From: Gillisella vitis
GTDB taxonomy: Bacteria > Pseudomonadota > Alphaproteobacteria > Rhizobiales > Rhizobiaceae
Length of the DNA stretch: 64,000 nt
NCBI RefSeq assembly: GCF_021559775.1
Contig: NZ_CP056047.1
Location: forward strand, 744,001 to 808,000
Reading direction: 5' to 3'
Shown: positions 35,395 through 44,202 of the stretch, one piece after another
Position numbering within the stretch: the first letter of the stretch is position 1
How the letters are laid out: every line of letters starts with the position of its first letter
Made by a program: the position numbers and the translations under genes
The notes under the pieces: model-generated
What the model saw: the letters and a program-made list of their open reading frames with translations, nothing else
Databases searched by the model: none
Told to the model about the DNA's origin: nothing

Positions 35395-36468
35395 TTATGG
35401 GTTGTGTTTTATGCGTCGTTCGTGATTGAGCAACCACTGTTTGCGCCACAGCCCTCCGCCATAGCCGGTGAGGCTGCCATCCGCGCCAATGACGCGGTGG
35501 CATGGTATGACGATAGCGATCTGGTTTGCTCCATTTGCCCGCGCCACAGCCCGCACGGCGCTTGGACGACCAAGGGATGTGGCCAGCTTTGAATAGCTAC
35601 AGGTCTCCCCCACCGGAATGTGCCGCAGCGCTTGCCACACATCGCGCTCGAATGGCGTTCCATGTCCGGCAAGCCGGGTTTGGAATCCCCGAGTTTCGAA
35701 TCCATTGGGATCACCGCTGAAATAGCGAGCCAGTTCAGCCGCGATCTGTTCGGTCACGGCGGTTCGCCCAATTGTTACTCCGCAGCCTTGTCGTTCCTTC
35801 AGACGGTTCAGTTCCGTGGGCAGGGCAGGCCGGTCGGCAAACTCGAGCAGATGCAGCGCGTGATCGTCGGCAATCGCCAGCATCGGCCCGATCGGTGTGT
35901 CGATCCAGTCAGCCTTGAGCAGGTCGAGGTCCTTCATCCTTGCCGGAGCATTGCCGAGCAATTGGGTGATGGCGGCACGAAAGCCGCTGCCGGATTCATA
36001 TCCAGCCTCCATCTGCGCTTCGATCACAGTCTCGCCAGCGGCGAGGACTTCGGTGCCAAGACTGATCCGGCGCAATCGCGCCATTTCGATAAAGCTGATC
36101 CCAAACCGACGCTTGAACGCGCGCCGGACCGTGGATGGATCATGACCGAGTGCAACGACGTCTGCTTCCTGCCAGCGGCGGCCAGGATCGGCATCCAGAA
36201 GATCTAGCAGGGTTTTCACCAGTGGATCGGCGTGGCCATAGGCAAGAAGCGGGCGGCAGCGCTTGCAAGGGCGAAAGCCGCCTTCAAGGCAGGCGGCGAT
36301 GGTGTCTGTGAACCGGCAATTTTCCGGTTTGGGTTTGCGCGCCGTGCAGGTGAAACGGCAGAAAATCCGTGTCGAGGTGACGCAGACATAGGCGAAGCCG
36401 TCATAGGACGCATCTTTGGCGACCAGCGCGGCGTAAAGGATATCTTCGGAAGGTTGTTTGAACAGCAT
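35395..36468 (-). CDS. ada: Bifunctional Ada: transcriptional regulator / O6-methylguanine-DNA methyltransferase
   Basis: 357 aa, ATG at 36468. N-domain (1-80) with the Zn/methyl-acceptor cysteines C37 and C41 (FCRFTCTARKP) and C68 and C71 (RPCKRC). An AraC-type helix-turn-helix covers about 85-175. The C-terminal methyltransferase has acceptor Cys323 in VIPCHRVIG. It repairs methylphosphotriesters and O6-methylguanine by suicide transfer and, once methylated on the N-domain, activates the adaptive response. Full length and all key residues present. A terminator of the upstream chemoreceptor gene precedes it. Confidence 0.95.
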   Translation of the reverse strand: MLFKQPSEDILYAALVAKDASYDGFAYVCVTSTRIFCRFTCTARKPKPENCRFTDTIAACLEGGFRPCKRCRPLLAYGHADPLVKTLLDLLDADPGRRWQEADVVALGHDPSTVRRAFKRRFGISFIEMARLRRISLGTEVLAAGETVIEAQMEAGYESGSGFRAAITQLLGNAPARMKDLDLLKADWIDTPIGPMLAIADDHALHLLEFADRPALPTELNRLKERQGCGVTIGRTAVTEQIAAELARYFSGDPNGFETRGFQTRLAGHGTPFERDVWQALRHIPVGETCSYSKLATSLGRPSAVRAVARANGANQIAIVIPCHRVIGADGSLTGYGGGLWRKQWLLNHERRIKHNP

Positions 36469-36505
36469 GAACAGGTTTTACGTCATTCCACCGGACTCCG
36501 CCGCC

Positions 36506-36534
36506 GAAAAACGGGCATGGATATGCCCGTTTTC
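36506..36534 (-). terminator. Intrinsic terminator of chemoreceptor gene
   Basis: Stem AAACGGGCA / TGCCCGTTT with a 6-nt loop; on the minus strand it ends in a TTTTTC run. It lies between the chemoreceptor stop (36579) and the ada start. Confidence 0.85.
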
Positions 36535-36578
36535 AAAAATGTTCTGGCTGAATAACTCGGTTCATTTTTATCCGTTCA

Positions 36579-38093
36579 TCAGGCCGCGTAGCTCTGGTGA
36601 TAGGCCCCGGACCGTGGCGTATGCGCCTTCGTCCCTTGCGTCTGGAAACGGGCCAGCAGTGATGCCAGATGGTCGGATACGCCTTGCAGCGTATGGGTTG
36701 AGGCGTTGGTTTCCTCCACCATCGAGGCATTCTGCTGGGTCAACTGATCCATGCTCGAGATAGCAGCATTGATTTCATTCATGCCGGATGCCTGTTCCTG
36801 GGCGGCCTGGGCTATGGCTGCAATATGTCCGTCCACTTCACGAACCTGATCGCTGATGGTGCGCAAGACGTCGCCGGTCTGGTTGACCAGAGCCACGCCA
36901 TTGGCGACGTCTTTCGACGAGCGGTCGATCAGCGTTTTGATTTCCTTGGCGGCATTGGCGGAGCGCTGTGCCAGTTCACGCACTTCCTGGGCCACGACTG
37001 CGAAACCCTTGCCTGCCTCGCCCGCCCGTGCGGCTTCCACCCCGGCATTCAGCGCCAGCAGGTTGGTCTGGAAGGAAATTTCGTCGATGACGCTGATGAT
37101 CGAGGAAATCTTGGTCGAGCTGTCCTCGATGGCGCTCATGGCCGCGACCGCATTGCCGACGATCTCGCCGGATTTGCCGGCGGCCTCTGCGGCATGGCTG
37201 GCCACCGTCTGGGCTTCGCGGCTGCGCTGCGCCGATTGCTTGGCAATCACGCTGATTTCCTCCAGCGCCGCAGCCGTCTCTTCGAGGGCGGCGGCCTGTT
37301 GTTCGGTGCGCTTGGCCATGTCGTCGGTCGCCCGGGTCAGTTCACGGGTATTGGCATTGACCTGGCCTGCCTCGTGGCTGATTTCGTCGAAAGCGCCCGC
37401 CAGGGTGGCCACGGCCTTGTTGAAATTGCCGCGCAAGGCCTCGTATTGTGGCGCAAGCGGCGTGGTGATCTGTGCGGTCAAATTGCCGTTGCTGAGCGCT
37501 GCCAATGCATTGTCCAGGGCGCTCAGAGCCTGTTGCTGTTCTTCTTCGATTCTGGCGCGCTCCGCGGCAATTTTGCTGCGCTCCTCGCTCAATGCTTCAC
37601 CATAGGTGGAAATGGCGAAATCCATATCCAGCATCGTGGCGCGGATCAGCGCGGAGATTTTTGGAATGGCGCCTTTCATGCGGCTGCCGAACAGCGTTCC
37701 ACGCATCTCTGCTTCCAGCACGCCGGTGACCAGGCCTGAGAGAATCAGGCCATAGCCGTCGATATACCAGCGCGGGTCAAGGCCCAGCTTTGCATGGGTG
37801 CGGCCAATCGTGGTTGCCGAGGCAACATAAGCGCCATCCAGATGGCCGGAAAGCAGATGGCTCCAATGCTTGATCTGTTTCTGTTTGGCATGTTCGATAT
37901 GGCTGTCGCTGGAAAAGAACTTCGCCGCTTCCGGATGCTGTTTGGCGGTTTGGTAGAAGATGTCCAGCGTCGGACCGATGGAATGGGCAATGATCGGCTG
38001 CAAGCCGGCGACGACCTGCAGATCGCTTGCCGTCAGCTTGAGGAAAGCCATTCGCTTGTGAAGTTCGCCATTGTCATCGGTTGCATTAGTCAT
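36579..38093 (-). CDS. Globin-coupled methyl-accepting chemotaxis protein (HemAT-like)
   Basis: 504 aa, ATG at 38093 with AGGG upstream. Residues 15-165 form a sensor globin (protoglobin-type): DIFYQTAKQHPEAAKFFSS, then IGRTHAKLGLDPRWYIDGYG with proximal His100. A linker with a short HAMP-like stretch leads to the MCP signalling domain (about 250-480), with the hairpin tip VIDEISFQTNLLALNAGVEA. No TM helix, so it is a soluble cytoplasmic receptor. Family members bind heme and mediate oxygen taxis. No CheB/CheR pentapeptide is obvious at the C-terminus. Confidence 0.92.
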   Translation of the reverse strand: MTNATDDNGELHKRMAFLKLTASDLQVVAGLQPIIAHSIGPTLDIFYQTAKQHPEAAKFFSSDSHIEHAKQKQIKHWSHLLSGHLDGAYVASATTIGRTHAKLGLDPRWYIDGYGLILSGLVTGVLEAEMRGTLFGSRMKGAIPKISALIRATMLDMDFAISTYGEALSEERSKIAAERARIEEEQQQALSALDNALAALSNGNLTAQITTPLAPQYEALRGNFNKAVATLAGAFDEISHEAGQVNANTRELTRATDDMAKRTEQQAAALEETAAALEEISVIAKQSAQRSREAQTVASHAAEAAGKSGEIVGNAVAAMSAIEDSSTKISSIISVIDEISFQTNLLALNAGVEAARAGEAGKGFAVVAQEVRELAQRSANAAKEIKTLIDRSSKDVANGVALVNQTGDVLRTISDQVREVDGHIAAIAQAAQEQASGMNEINAAISSMDQLTQQNASMVEETNASTHTLQGVSDHLASLLARFQTQGTKAHTPRSGAYHQSYAA

Positions 38094-38746
38094 GAAACAC
38101 CCTGGTTCACTTATCCTGTTTTACAAATGCACGATCGTCAGCCATTCAACACGGAGATCGGCGCTGCGCTTTGCCATAACGCGAGGTCTCCGCTACATCC
38201 CATTTTGTCCAAGGTGTTGAAGACAGGATGCAAGAGGTGGCGCCTCGAGCCTTCTGTCGCTATCCGAGGAAAAATACTCAGCCTAGAAGCGCGCTATGGT
38301 TGTGTTGTCGGTCATCATTCTCCCGGGTGTGGATCTGTTGGGATCTCACCTCGCATGGAAATGTTAACGCCCAGAAATTTAACAATAGGATAATAAGGCG
38401 GTCGCCAGCGTCTATCCGCAGGAGTGGGTAAACCAAGATATTATCGCGAAAACCCTTAAAATACATAGAGCTTACGTTGCTGAATATCCAATAGATACAG
38501 TCGTGTCGCGATCCGTTATGCGTGTATCGCGTCTTATTTGAGCCGGAATATTTTTTATCAAGAAAGCAAACGGCAGGGCGGTTGCGTGGCAACCATCAGT
38601 TTATGTCCCTGAATAATGCAGGAAAAGACATGTGCCCGACCGTGGTTGAGGGGACCCTGGCTGACCCAGGGTCGTCTCATTGTGCAACAAATAAAAGCGC
38701 TACAGCGGAGCTGAGTGCGCCACATTTGGCACGGCGCTATCGGCGA
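38094..38746. other. 653-bp intergenic region, no gene seen
   Basis: Between chemoreceptor start and the NYN gene end. It is more AT-rich in the middle (38360-38560). A perfect hairpin (GACCCTGG / CCAGGGTC, 38653-38673) lies about 75 bp past the NYN stop and may act as its terminator. A plus-strand frame at 38522-38767 lacks a start site and family features. Confidence 0.5.
38653..38673. terminator. GC hairpin 3' of NYN gene
   Basis: 8-bp perfect stem GACCCTGG / CCAGGGTC with loop CTGAC. No U-run on the minus strand, so terminator function is only possible. Confidence 0.5.
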
Positions 38747-39325
38747 TCAGATCTGCGGCTCTGCTAGCATGGGTTCGACCTGGCGCATCGGCCGTTCGCT
38801 TGGATCGCGACCGATTTCAGCCTTCAACGATACGAGATCGATGAAATGATCGGCTTGGCGGCGAAGGTCATCGGCAATCATCGGCGGCTGGGTCGACATA
38901 GTCGAAACCACGGAAACCTTGCGGCCCTTGCGCTGAAGGGCTTCGACCAGCGTGGTAAAATCGCCGTCGCCGGAGAAGATCACCAGATGATCCACAGTTT
39001 CGGACTGTTCCATCGCATCGATGGCCAGTTCGATATCCATGTTGCCCTTGACCTTGCGGCGGCCCATGGAATCGGTGAATTCCTTGGCCGGCTTGGTAAT
39101 GACCTTGTAGCCGTTATAGTCCAGCCAATCGATCAGCGGACGGATCGACGAATATTCCTGGTCTTCGATCAACGCGGTGTAATAGTAAGCGCGCAGCAGA
39201 TAGCCACGCTTCTGAAATGCTTTGAGCAGCTTGCGGTAGTCGATATCGAAACCAAGGCTTTTGGAAGCCGCATATAAATTTGCGCCATCTATGAAAAGCG
39301 CTATTTTTTCTCTCGGATCAAACAT
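38747..39325 (-). CDS. NYN domain (LabA/DUF88-like) protein
   Basis: 192 aa, ATG at 39325. The PIN-like NYN fold is clear: IALFIDGANLYAASKSLGF at 8-26 with the first Asp, KVKGNMDIELAIDAME with the second acidic site, and HLVIFSGDGDFTTLVEALQRKGRKVSVVS with the third (SGDGDF). These acidic residues bind metal in putative ribonucleases; LabA of cyanobacteria is the named relative. Cytosolic. It is divergent from rpoZ with about 310 bp between. RNA substrate unknown. Confidence 0.88.
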   Translation of the reverse strand: MFDPREKIALFIDGANLYAASKSLGFDIDYRKLLKAFQKRGYLLRAYYYTALIEDQEYSSIRPLIDWLDYNGYKVITKPAKEFTDSMGRRKVKGNMDIELAIDAMEQSETVDHLVIFSGDGDFTTLVEALQRKGRKVSVVSTMSTQPPMIADDLRRQADHFIDLVSLKAEIGRDPSERPMRQVEPMLAEPQI

Positions 39326-39636
39326 CCTTCAACATCCTTTGTTATATACATTAGCGCGGCATCATGTATGGCCAGCCTCGGGTTCCAACCCGACTCAATG
39401 TATTATGATTTAATCATATATGAATTATGTATCCAGCGATAGAGCATATTCCAACCGCCTGTTGATTGAATCTTTATGAGTTTCCAATTTTTTTTACAAT
39501 TTCTAGGTTGAGTCTGGCTGAAACGACGCTCAGGAAAAACTTGAACTCCGGCGATAATACATGTATCCGGTCTGTCAATCCCTCAGGAATAAATATTAAA
39601 AGCCCCAGGACTAAATAGTAAAAAGAAGGACAGACC
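39326..39636. other. Divergent region, NYN gene / rpoZ
   Basis: 311 AT-rich bases; both promoters should be here. A small palindrome TGATTTAATCA lies near 39406. No gene seen; the minus frame 39474-39671 overlaps the rpoZ start. Confidence 0.5.
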
Positions 39637-40035
39637 ATGGCACGCGTCACCGTGGAAGATTGCATCGACAAGGTCGATAACCGTTTCGAACTGGTTCTGC
39701 TGGCAAGCCATCGCGCCCGTCAGATCTCCCAGGGAGCCCAGATCACCATCGACCGCGACAATGACAAGAATCCCGTCGTTGCCCTGCGCGAAATCGCTGA
39801 TGAGACCCTGTCGCCGGATGATCTGAAGGAAGATCTGATCCATTCCCTGCAAAAGCATGTCGAAGTCGACGAGCCGGAACAGGATGCTGCCTCCATTGCC
39901 GAAGGCCAGCTGACCAGCGGCTCGCAAGACGAGGACGAAATGCCGGAAACCGTAGCCTTCGACCAGATGTCGGAAGAAGAGCTGCTGGCCGGCATCGAGG
40001 GCCTTGTCCCGCCGGAAAAGAGCGACGATTACTGA
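39637..40035 (+). CDS. rpoZ: RNA polymerase omega subunit
   Basis: 132 aa, ATG at 39637 with GAAGGA upstream. N-terminal omega motif [30 protein letters not shown] followed by [12 protein letters not shown]. The acidic C-terminal tail (about 75-132) is normal in alphaproteobacteria. Omega helps assemble the beta' subunit and forms part of a ppGpp site in many bacteria. rsh follows 158 bp downstream, a conserved order. Confidence 0.97.
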   Translation: MARVTVEDCIDKVDNRFELVLLASHRARQISQGAQITIDRDNDKNPVVALREIADETLSPDDLKEDLIHSLQKHVEVDEPEQDAASIAEGQLTSGSQDEDEMPETVAFDQMSEEELLAGIEGLVPPEKSDDY

Positions 40036-40193
40036 TTGCCGAAGTCTCAAGATCGGCGTACCGGTCTTGAGGTGGTCCGATCTTTCAAACTCTCTGTGCG
40101 TCAATCGGAAGGTTGGCGCGCTTTTTCTTTTGAGAGTGTGTCTTCGACCAGCGTTGTTGTGGCCTGATTTTCGATTGATGGAGTAGCCTTGGC

Positions 40194-42434
40194 ATGATGC
40201 GGCAGTATGAGCTCGTGGAGCGGGTACAGAAGTACAAGCCCGACGCCAACGAAGCATTGCTCAACAAGGCCTATGTCTACGCCATGCAGAAACATGGCCA
40301 GCAGAAGCGAGCCAGCGGCGATCCCTATATTTCACATCCGCTGGAAGTGGCCGCCATCCTCACCGAAATGCATCTGGACGAGTCGACTATCGCGGTTGCC
40401 CTCCTGCATGACACGATCGAGGATACCACGGCGACCAGGGCCGAAATCGACGAATTGTTCGGCGAGGATATCGGCCGGCTCGTCGAGGGCCTGACCAAGC
40501 TCAAGAAACTCGACCTTGTTACCAAGAAAGCTAAGCAGGCCGAAAACCTGCGCAAGCTGCTGCTGGCGATTTCCGACGATGTGCGGGTTCTGCTGGTCAA
40601 GCTGGCTGACCGCCTGCACAATATGCGCACGCTGGAGCATATGCGCCCCGACAAGCGCGCCCGGATTTCCGAGGAAACCATGGAAATCTATGCGCCGCTG
40701 GCCGGCCGCATGGGCATGCAGGACATGCGCGACGAGCTGGAGGATCTGTCCTTCCGCTATATCAATCCCGAAGCTTACGAGACTGTTACCAAGCGGCTGG
40801 AAGAGCTTTCCCGGCGCAATGAAGGGCTGATCAAGAAGATCGAAGACGAATTGAGCGACCTGCTGGTCGCCAATGGTCTGCTCCAGGCCTCGGTGAAGGG
40901 GCGCCAGAAGAAACCCTATTCGGTGTTTCGCAAGATGCAGTCCAAATCGCTGTCCTTCGAGCAGCTTTCGGATGTCTACGGCTTTCGCATTCTGGTCGAT
41001 GGCGTTGCGGCCTGCTATCGGGCGCTCGGCATTGTCCATACCCGCTGGCGGGTGGTGCCTGGCCGGTTCAAGGACTATATCTCGACGCCGAAGCAGAACG
41101 ATTACCGGTCGCTGCACACCACCATCGTCGGCCCGTCGCGCCAGCGTATCGAGTTGCAGATCCGCACCCACCGCATGCATGAAATCGCCGAGTACGGCAT
41201 CGCCGCCCACGCGCTCTACAAGGATGGCGAGGGGGGGGGCGAAGGCGAGCTGCTGTCGCGCGAAAGCAATGCTTATTCCTGGCTGCGTCATACCATCGAG
41301 GCTCTGGCGGAAGCCAACAATCCGGAAGAGTTTCTTGAGCACACCAAGCTGGAACTGTTCCAGGACCAGGTCTTCTGTTTCACTCCGAAGGGCAAGTTGA
41401 TCGCCCTGCCGCGCGGCGCCACCCCGATCGACTTTGCCTATGCCGTTCATACCAATATCGGCGATACCACTGTTGGCGCCAAGATCAATGGCCGGATCAT
41501 GCCGCTGGTCACCCGTCTGGCCAATGGCGACGAGGTGGAGATCATTCGCTCCGGCGTGCAGGTGCCGCCGGCGGCCTGGGAAGAGATCGTCGTCACCGGC
41601 AAGGCCCGCGCCGCCATCCGCCGGGCCACCCGCATGGCGATCCGCAAGCAATATTCCGGCCTCGGCTACCGAATCCTCGAGCGCACGTTCGAGCGTGCCG
41701 CTAAGACCTTTTCCCGCGAGATCCTGAAACCCGTTCTGCACCGACTGGGCCATAAGGATGTCGAGGACGCCATCGCGGCAGTCGGTCGCGGCGAAGTGTC
41801 TTCGCTTGATGTGCTGCGCGCCGTATTCCCTGATTACCAGGACGAGCGTGTTACGGTAAAGCCTGCCATGGACGATGGCTGGTTCAATATGCGCTCGGCC
41901 AGCGGCATGATGTTCAAGCTGCCGCAAGGCAAGAAGGCAACTGACGCCGCAAAGCCTGCCGATGGCAGTATTGCGGAGGAGTTGGATCCACTGCCGATCC
42001 GAGGGCTCGCTGGTAATCTCGAAGTGCATTTCTCCGCAGCCGGTGCCGTTCCCGGCGACCGGATTGTCGGCATCATGGAAGACGGCAAGGGGATCATCAT
42101 CTATCCGATCCAGGCGTCTGCCTTGCAGAAATACGATGATGAGCCGGAACGCTGGATCGACGTCCGCTGGGATCTGGATGAGGCCAACAAATCGCGCTTC
42201 CATTCCCGCATTCTGATCAATGCCATCAACGAGCCGGGTACTCTGGCCAAGGTGGCGCAACTGATTGCCGGGCTGGACATCAATATCCGGCTCCTGTCCA
42301 TGATGCGCGTCGCTGCCGATTTCACCGAAATGGCCTTCGATCTGGATGTCTGGGATCTACGACAGCTCAACCAGCTTTTGTCGCAGCTGAAGGAGCTGGA
42401 TTGCGTGGCAACCGCCAAACGGGTCTATGACTGA
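40194..42434 (+). CDS. rsh: Bifunctional (p)ppGpp synthetase/hydrolase
   Basis: 746 aa, ATG at 40194. Domains in order: HD hydrolase (His48, His72-Asp73 in ALLHDTIEDT), synthetase (RQKKPYSVFRKM, FRILVDG, PKQNDYRSLHTTIVG), TGS (QVFCFTPKGKLIALPRGATP near 390), and a C-terminal ACT domain (SRILINAINEPGTLAKVAQL). Both catalytic halves look intact, so it can make and destroy the alarmone, as the single Rel/SpoT of rhizobia does. It governs the stringent response, including stationary-phase and symbiosis or virulence traits in relatives. Confidence 0.97.
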   Translation: MMRQYELVERVQKYKPDANEALLNKAYVYAMQKHGQQKRASGDPYISHPLEVAAILTEMHLDESTIAVALLHDTIEDTTATRAEIDELFGEDIGRLVEGLTKLKKLDLVTKKAKQAENLRKLLLAISDDVRVLLVKLADRLHNMRTLEHMRPDKRARISEETMEIYAPLAGRMGMQDMRDELEDLSFRYINPEAYETVTKRLEELSRRNEGLIKKIEDELSDLLVANGLLQASVKGRQKKPYSVFRKMQSKSLSFEQLSDVYGFRILVDGVAACYRALGIVHTRWRVVPGRFKDYISTPKQNDYRSLHTTIVGPSRQRIELQIRTHRMHEIAEYGIAAHALYKDGEGGGEGELLSRESNAYSWLRHTIEALAEANNPEEFLEHTKLELFQDQVFCFTPKGKLIALPRGATPIDFAYAVHTNIGDTTVGAKINGRIMPLVTRLANGDEVEIIRSGVQVPPAAWEEIVVTGKARAAIRRATRMAIRKQYSGLGYRILERTFERAAKTFSREILKPVLHRLGHKDVEDAIAAVGRGEVSSLDVLRAVFPDYQDERVTVKPAMDDGWFNMRSASGMMFKLPQGKKATDAAKPADGSIAEELDPLPIRGLAGNLEVHFSAAGAVPGDRIVGIMEDGKGIIIYPIQASALQKYDDEPERWIDVRWDLDEANKSRFHSRILINAINEPGTLAKVAQLIAGLDINIRLLSMMRVAADFTEMAFDLDVWDLRQLNQLLSQLKELDCVATAKRVYD

Positions 42435-42735
42435 GGCTTGGATTGCCAACTTCGATTGAAATTATGCTGCCGATACAAAGCGGTACAGCGTCATCGCTGC
42501 GTTTTATAACACGCACGGCGCTGTAAATGCTTACTGTCCGCTTCGGCGGTGCTGCCAATGTTTTGACATCGGAGCCTTGTTTCTGATCAAATTTCGTGCA
42601 GATTCTGGCTAAATTCCGCGGTTTTTAACGATGCCATGCATTATGCGCATGGCTGGCAACGCGCCTTGTCTCTGGTTCTTTGTGCAGTGCACTCGTATAT
42701 TGAGGTCATCGAAACAAACACAGAGAGATAAGACA

Positions 42736-42888
42736 ATGTTTGGTCCTATTCGCAAATTTGCCCGCGCCCTGCGCGTCCCGACTGCCCAGGAACGTGAAAT
42801 GGCTTACCTGAACGCTGCCCATGACCGCCTTGACCTGGAATATCGCCAGCGCGAAATCGATGGTGGCCTGTTCCGTCGCATCCGTTAA
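42736..42888 (+). CDS. DUF3563 miniprotein
   Basis: 50 aa from the ATG at 42736, with AGAGAGATAAGA upstream; the longer frame from 42631 has no support. The sequence MFGPIRKFARALRVPTAQER and the end EYRQREIDGGLFRRIR follow the DUF3563 pattern of small basic alpha- and betaproteobacterial proteins. Unknown role. It lies alone between rsh and lepB. Confidence 0.8.
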   Translation: MFGPIRKFARALRVPTAQEREMAYLNAAHDRLDLEYRQREIDGGLFRRIR

Positions 42889-43443
42889 TCGCTATACGCC
42901 GGGCGCATGGCTGACCTGTGAAATCAGCTATGCCGGGTGAAGCGGAATTGGGTAATGAAAAAGATGGTCGCGGTCTTGCCGGGGCTTGTGAATGAAAGAC
43001 GAGGCAAATCCAGCCACGTCGTGTTTCCTGATACGGGACCATCATCTTTGGGTGGTCTCGCCGACGAACGAGATGCGTTCGGGTGCTGCTTGATATCAAA
43101 TCAGCTCATATCAAATTTTTTATTCCTGATGTTTTTCCGGGAATAGGCTCGCCTCCGTAACCGTTATATATCTTGGCCAAGTGTTTCACTTAGCCAGGTG
43201 TTTAACTTGGCCAGGTGTTTAACTTGGATTGCTTGGTTTATCGGCTGCGCATCGGCAGCACTGTGATGAAGACCGACGACCCCGACCTATGCCGCCTTTT
43301 TCTCGTAAGGCTCGTTTCTCAACGATAATTGTCTGATCCGTGTGCGCTCCTGTCGTGTTATCGGGACGCAAGCGCGTGATGCAACGGTTTTGCCGTTGCC
43401 GGTTCGGCCTGAAACGACTAGAGAAACGTCAGACTGACGAATT
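42889..43443. other. Intergenic region between DUF3563 and lepB
   Basis: 555 bases without a supported gene. It holds a 17-bp tandem repeat (43173-43227) and a small hairpin GCAACGG / CCGTTGC near 43382-43400. The lepB-rnc-era promoter should lie here. A plus frame 42937-43146 shows no family features. Confidence 0.5.
43173..43227. repeat. 17-bp tandem repeat, about 3.2 units, upstream of lepB
   Basis: Units at 43173-43189, 43190-43206 and 43207-43223, then a partial TTGG. Consensus TTGGCCAGGTGTTTAAC; units differ at one to three positions. The word CCAAGT/ACTTGG inside makes overlapping inverted repeats. It ends about 217 bp before the lepB start. Confidence 0.85.
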
Positions 43444-44202
43444 ATGAAAGAGACCGGCGTGACGGATAAAGTCGAAAAGAAGCAGAATGCCCTTTGGGAG
43501 AACATCAAGGTCATCATTCAGGCGCTGGTGCTTGCCATGGTGATCCGCACCGTGCTGTTCCAGCCTTTCACCATTCCGTCCGGCTCGATGATGCCGACGC
43601 TGCTGGTGGGTGATTATATCTTCGTCAACAAGTTCTCCTACGGCTATTCGAAATATTCGCTGCCTTTTTCCCTCGATCTGTTCTCCGGCCGTATTCTGGC
43701 GAGTGAGCCCAAGCGCGGCGATGTCGTTGTCTTCCGCTTTCCGCCCAATCCTGACATCGATTATATCAAGCGCCTTGTTGGCCTGCCGGGCGACCGTATC
43801 CAGGTGACCGATGGCGTGTTGCTGGTAAACGGCAAGCCGATACCGAAAGTGCCGGACGGAACCTTCACCTCCGATTACCGGATGGATGCCGGGCGCGACG
43901 TGCCGGTCTTCCGCGAAACGCTGGATAATGGCGTCAATTACGACACGCTGGATGAAATCCAGAATTCGGCTGGCGATAATACGCGTGAATTCACCGTTCC
44001 CGCCGGTCATTACTTCATGATGGGCGACAACCGCGATAATTCCGCTGATAGTCGCTTCGACGTGGGCATGGTTCCAGCTGAAAACCTGGTCGGCCGTGCG
44101 TCGGTGATCTTCTTCTCGCTTGGCAACAACACGTCCTTCCGTGAAATTTGGAAATGGCCGTCCAATATGCGGTGGGACCGTTTGTTCAAGGTTGTTCAAT
44201 GA
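43444..44202 (+). CDS. lepB: Signal peptidase I
   Basis: 252 aa, ATG at 43444. One N-terminal TM helix (VIIQALVLAMVIRTVLF), then catalytic Ser48 in IPSGSMMPTLLVGDYI and Lys109 in DYIKRLVGLPGDRIQ; the late box GHYFMMGDNRDNSADSR is intact. It removes Sec and Tat signal peptides on the periplasmic side of the inner membrane. Its stop overlaps the rnc start (ATGA), so the genes are translationally coupled. Confidence 0.97.
   Translation: MKETGVTDKVEKKQNALWENIKVIIQALVLAMVIRTVLFQPFTIPSGSMMPTLLVGDYIFVNKFSYGYSKYSLPFSLDLFSGRILASEPKRGDVVVFRFPPNPDIDYIKRLVGLPGDRIQVTDGVLLVNGKPIPKVPDGTFTSDYRMDAGRDVPVFRETLDNGVNYDTLDEIQNSAGDNTREFTVPAGHYFMMGDNRDNSADSRFDVGMVPAENLVGRASVIFFSLGNNTSFREIWKWPSNMRWDRLFKVVQ

Noticed and set aside
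38522..38767. Plus-strand frame of 81 codons
   Set aside because: No ribosome binding site, runs through a hairpin and into the NYN gene antisense; no motif.
40332..42260. Long minus-strand open frame (642 codons)
   Set aside because: Antisense to rsh, which has complete domains and start site.
42937..43146. Plus-strand frame of 69 codons before lepB
   Set aside because: No family pattern and poor codon character; likely chance.
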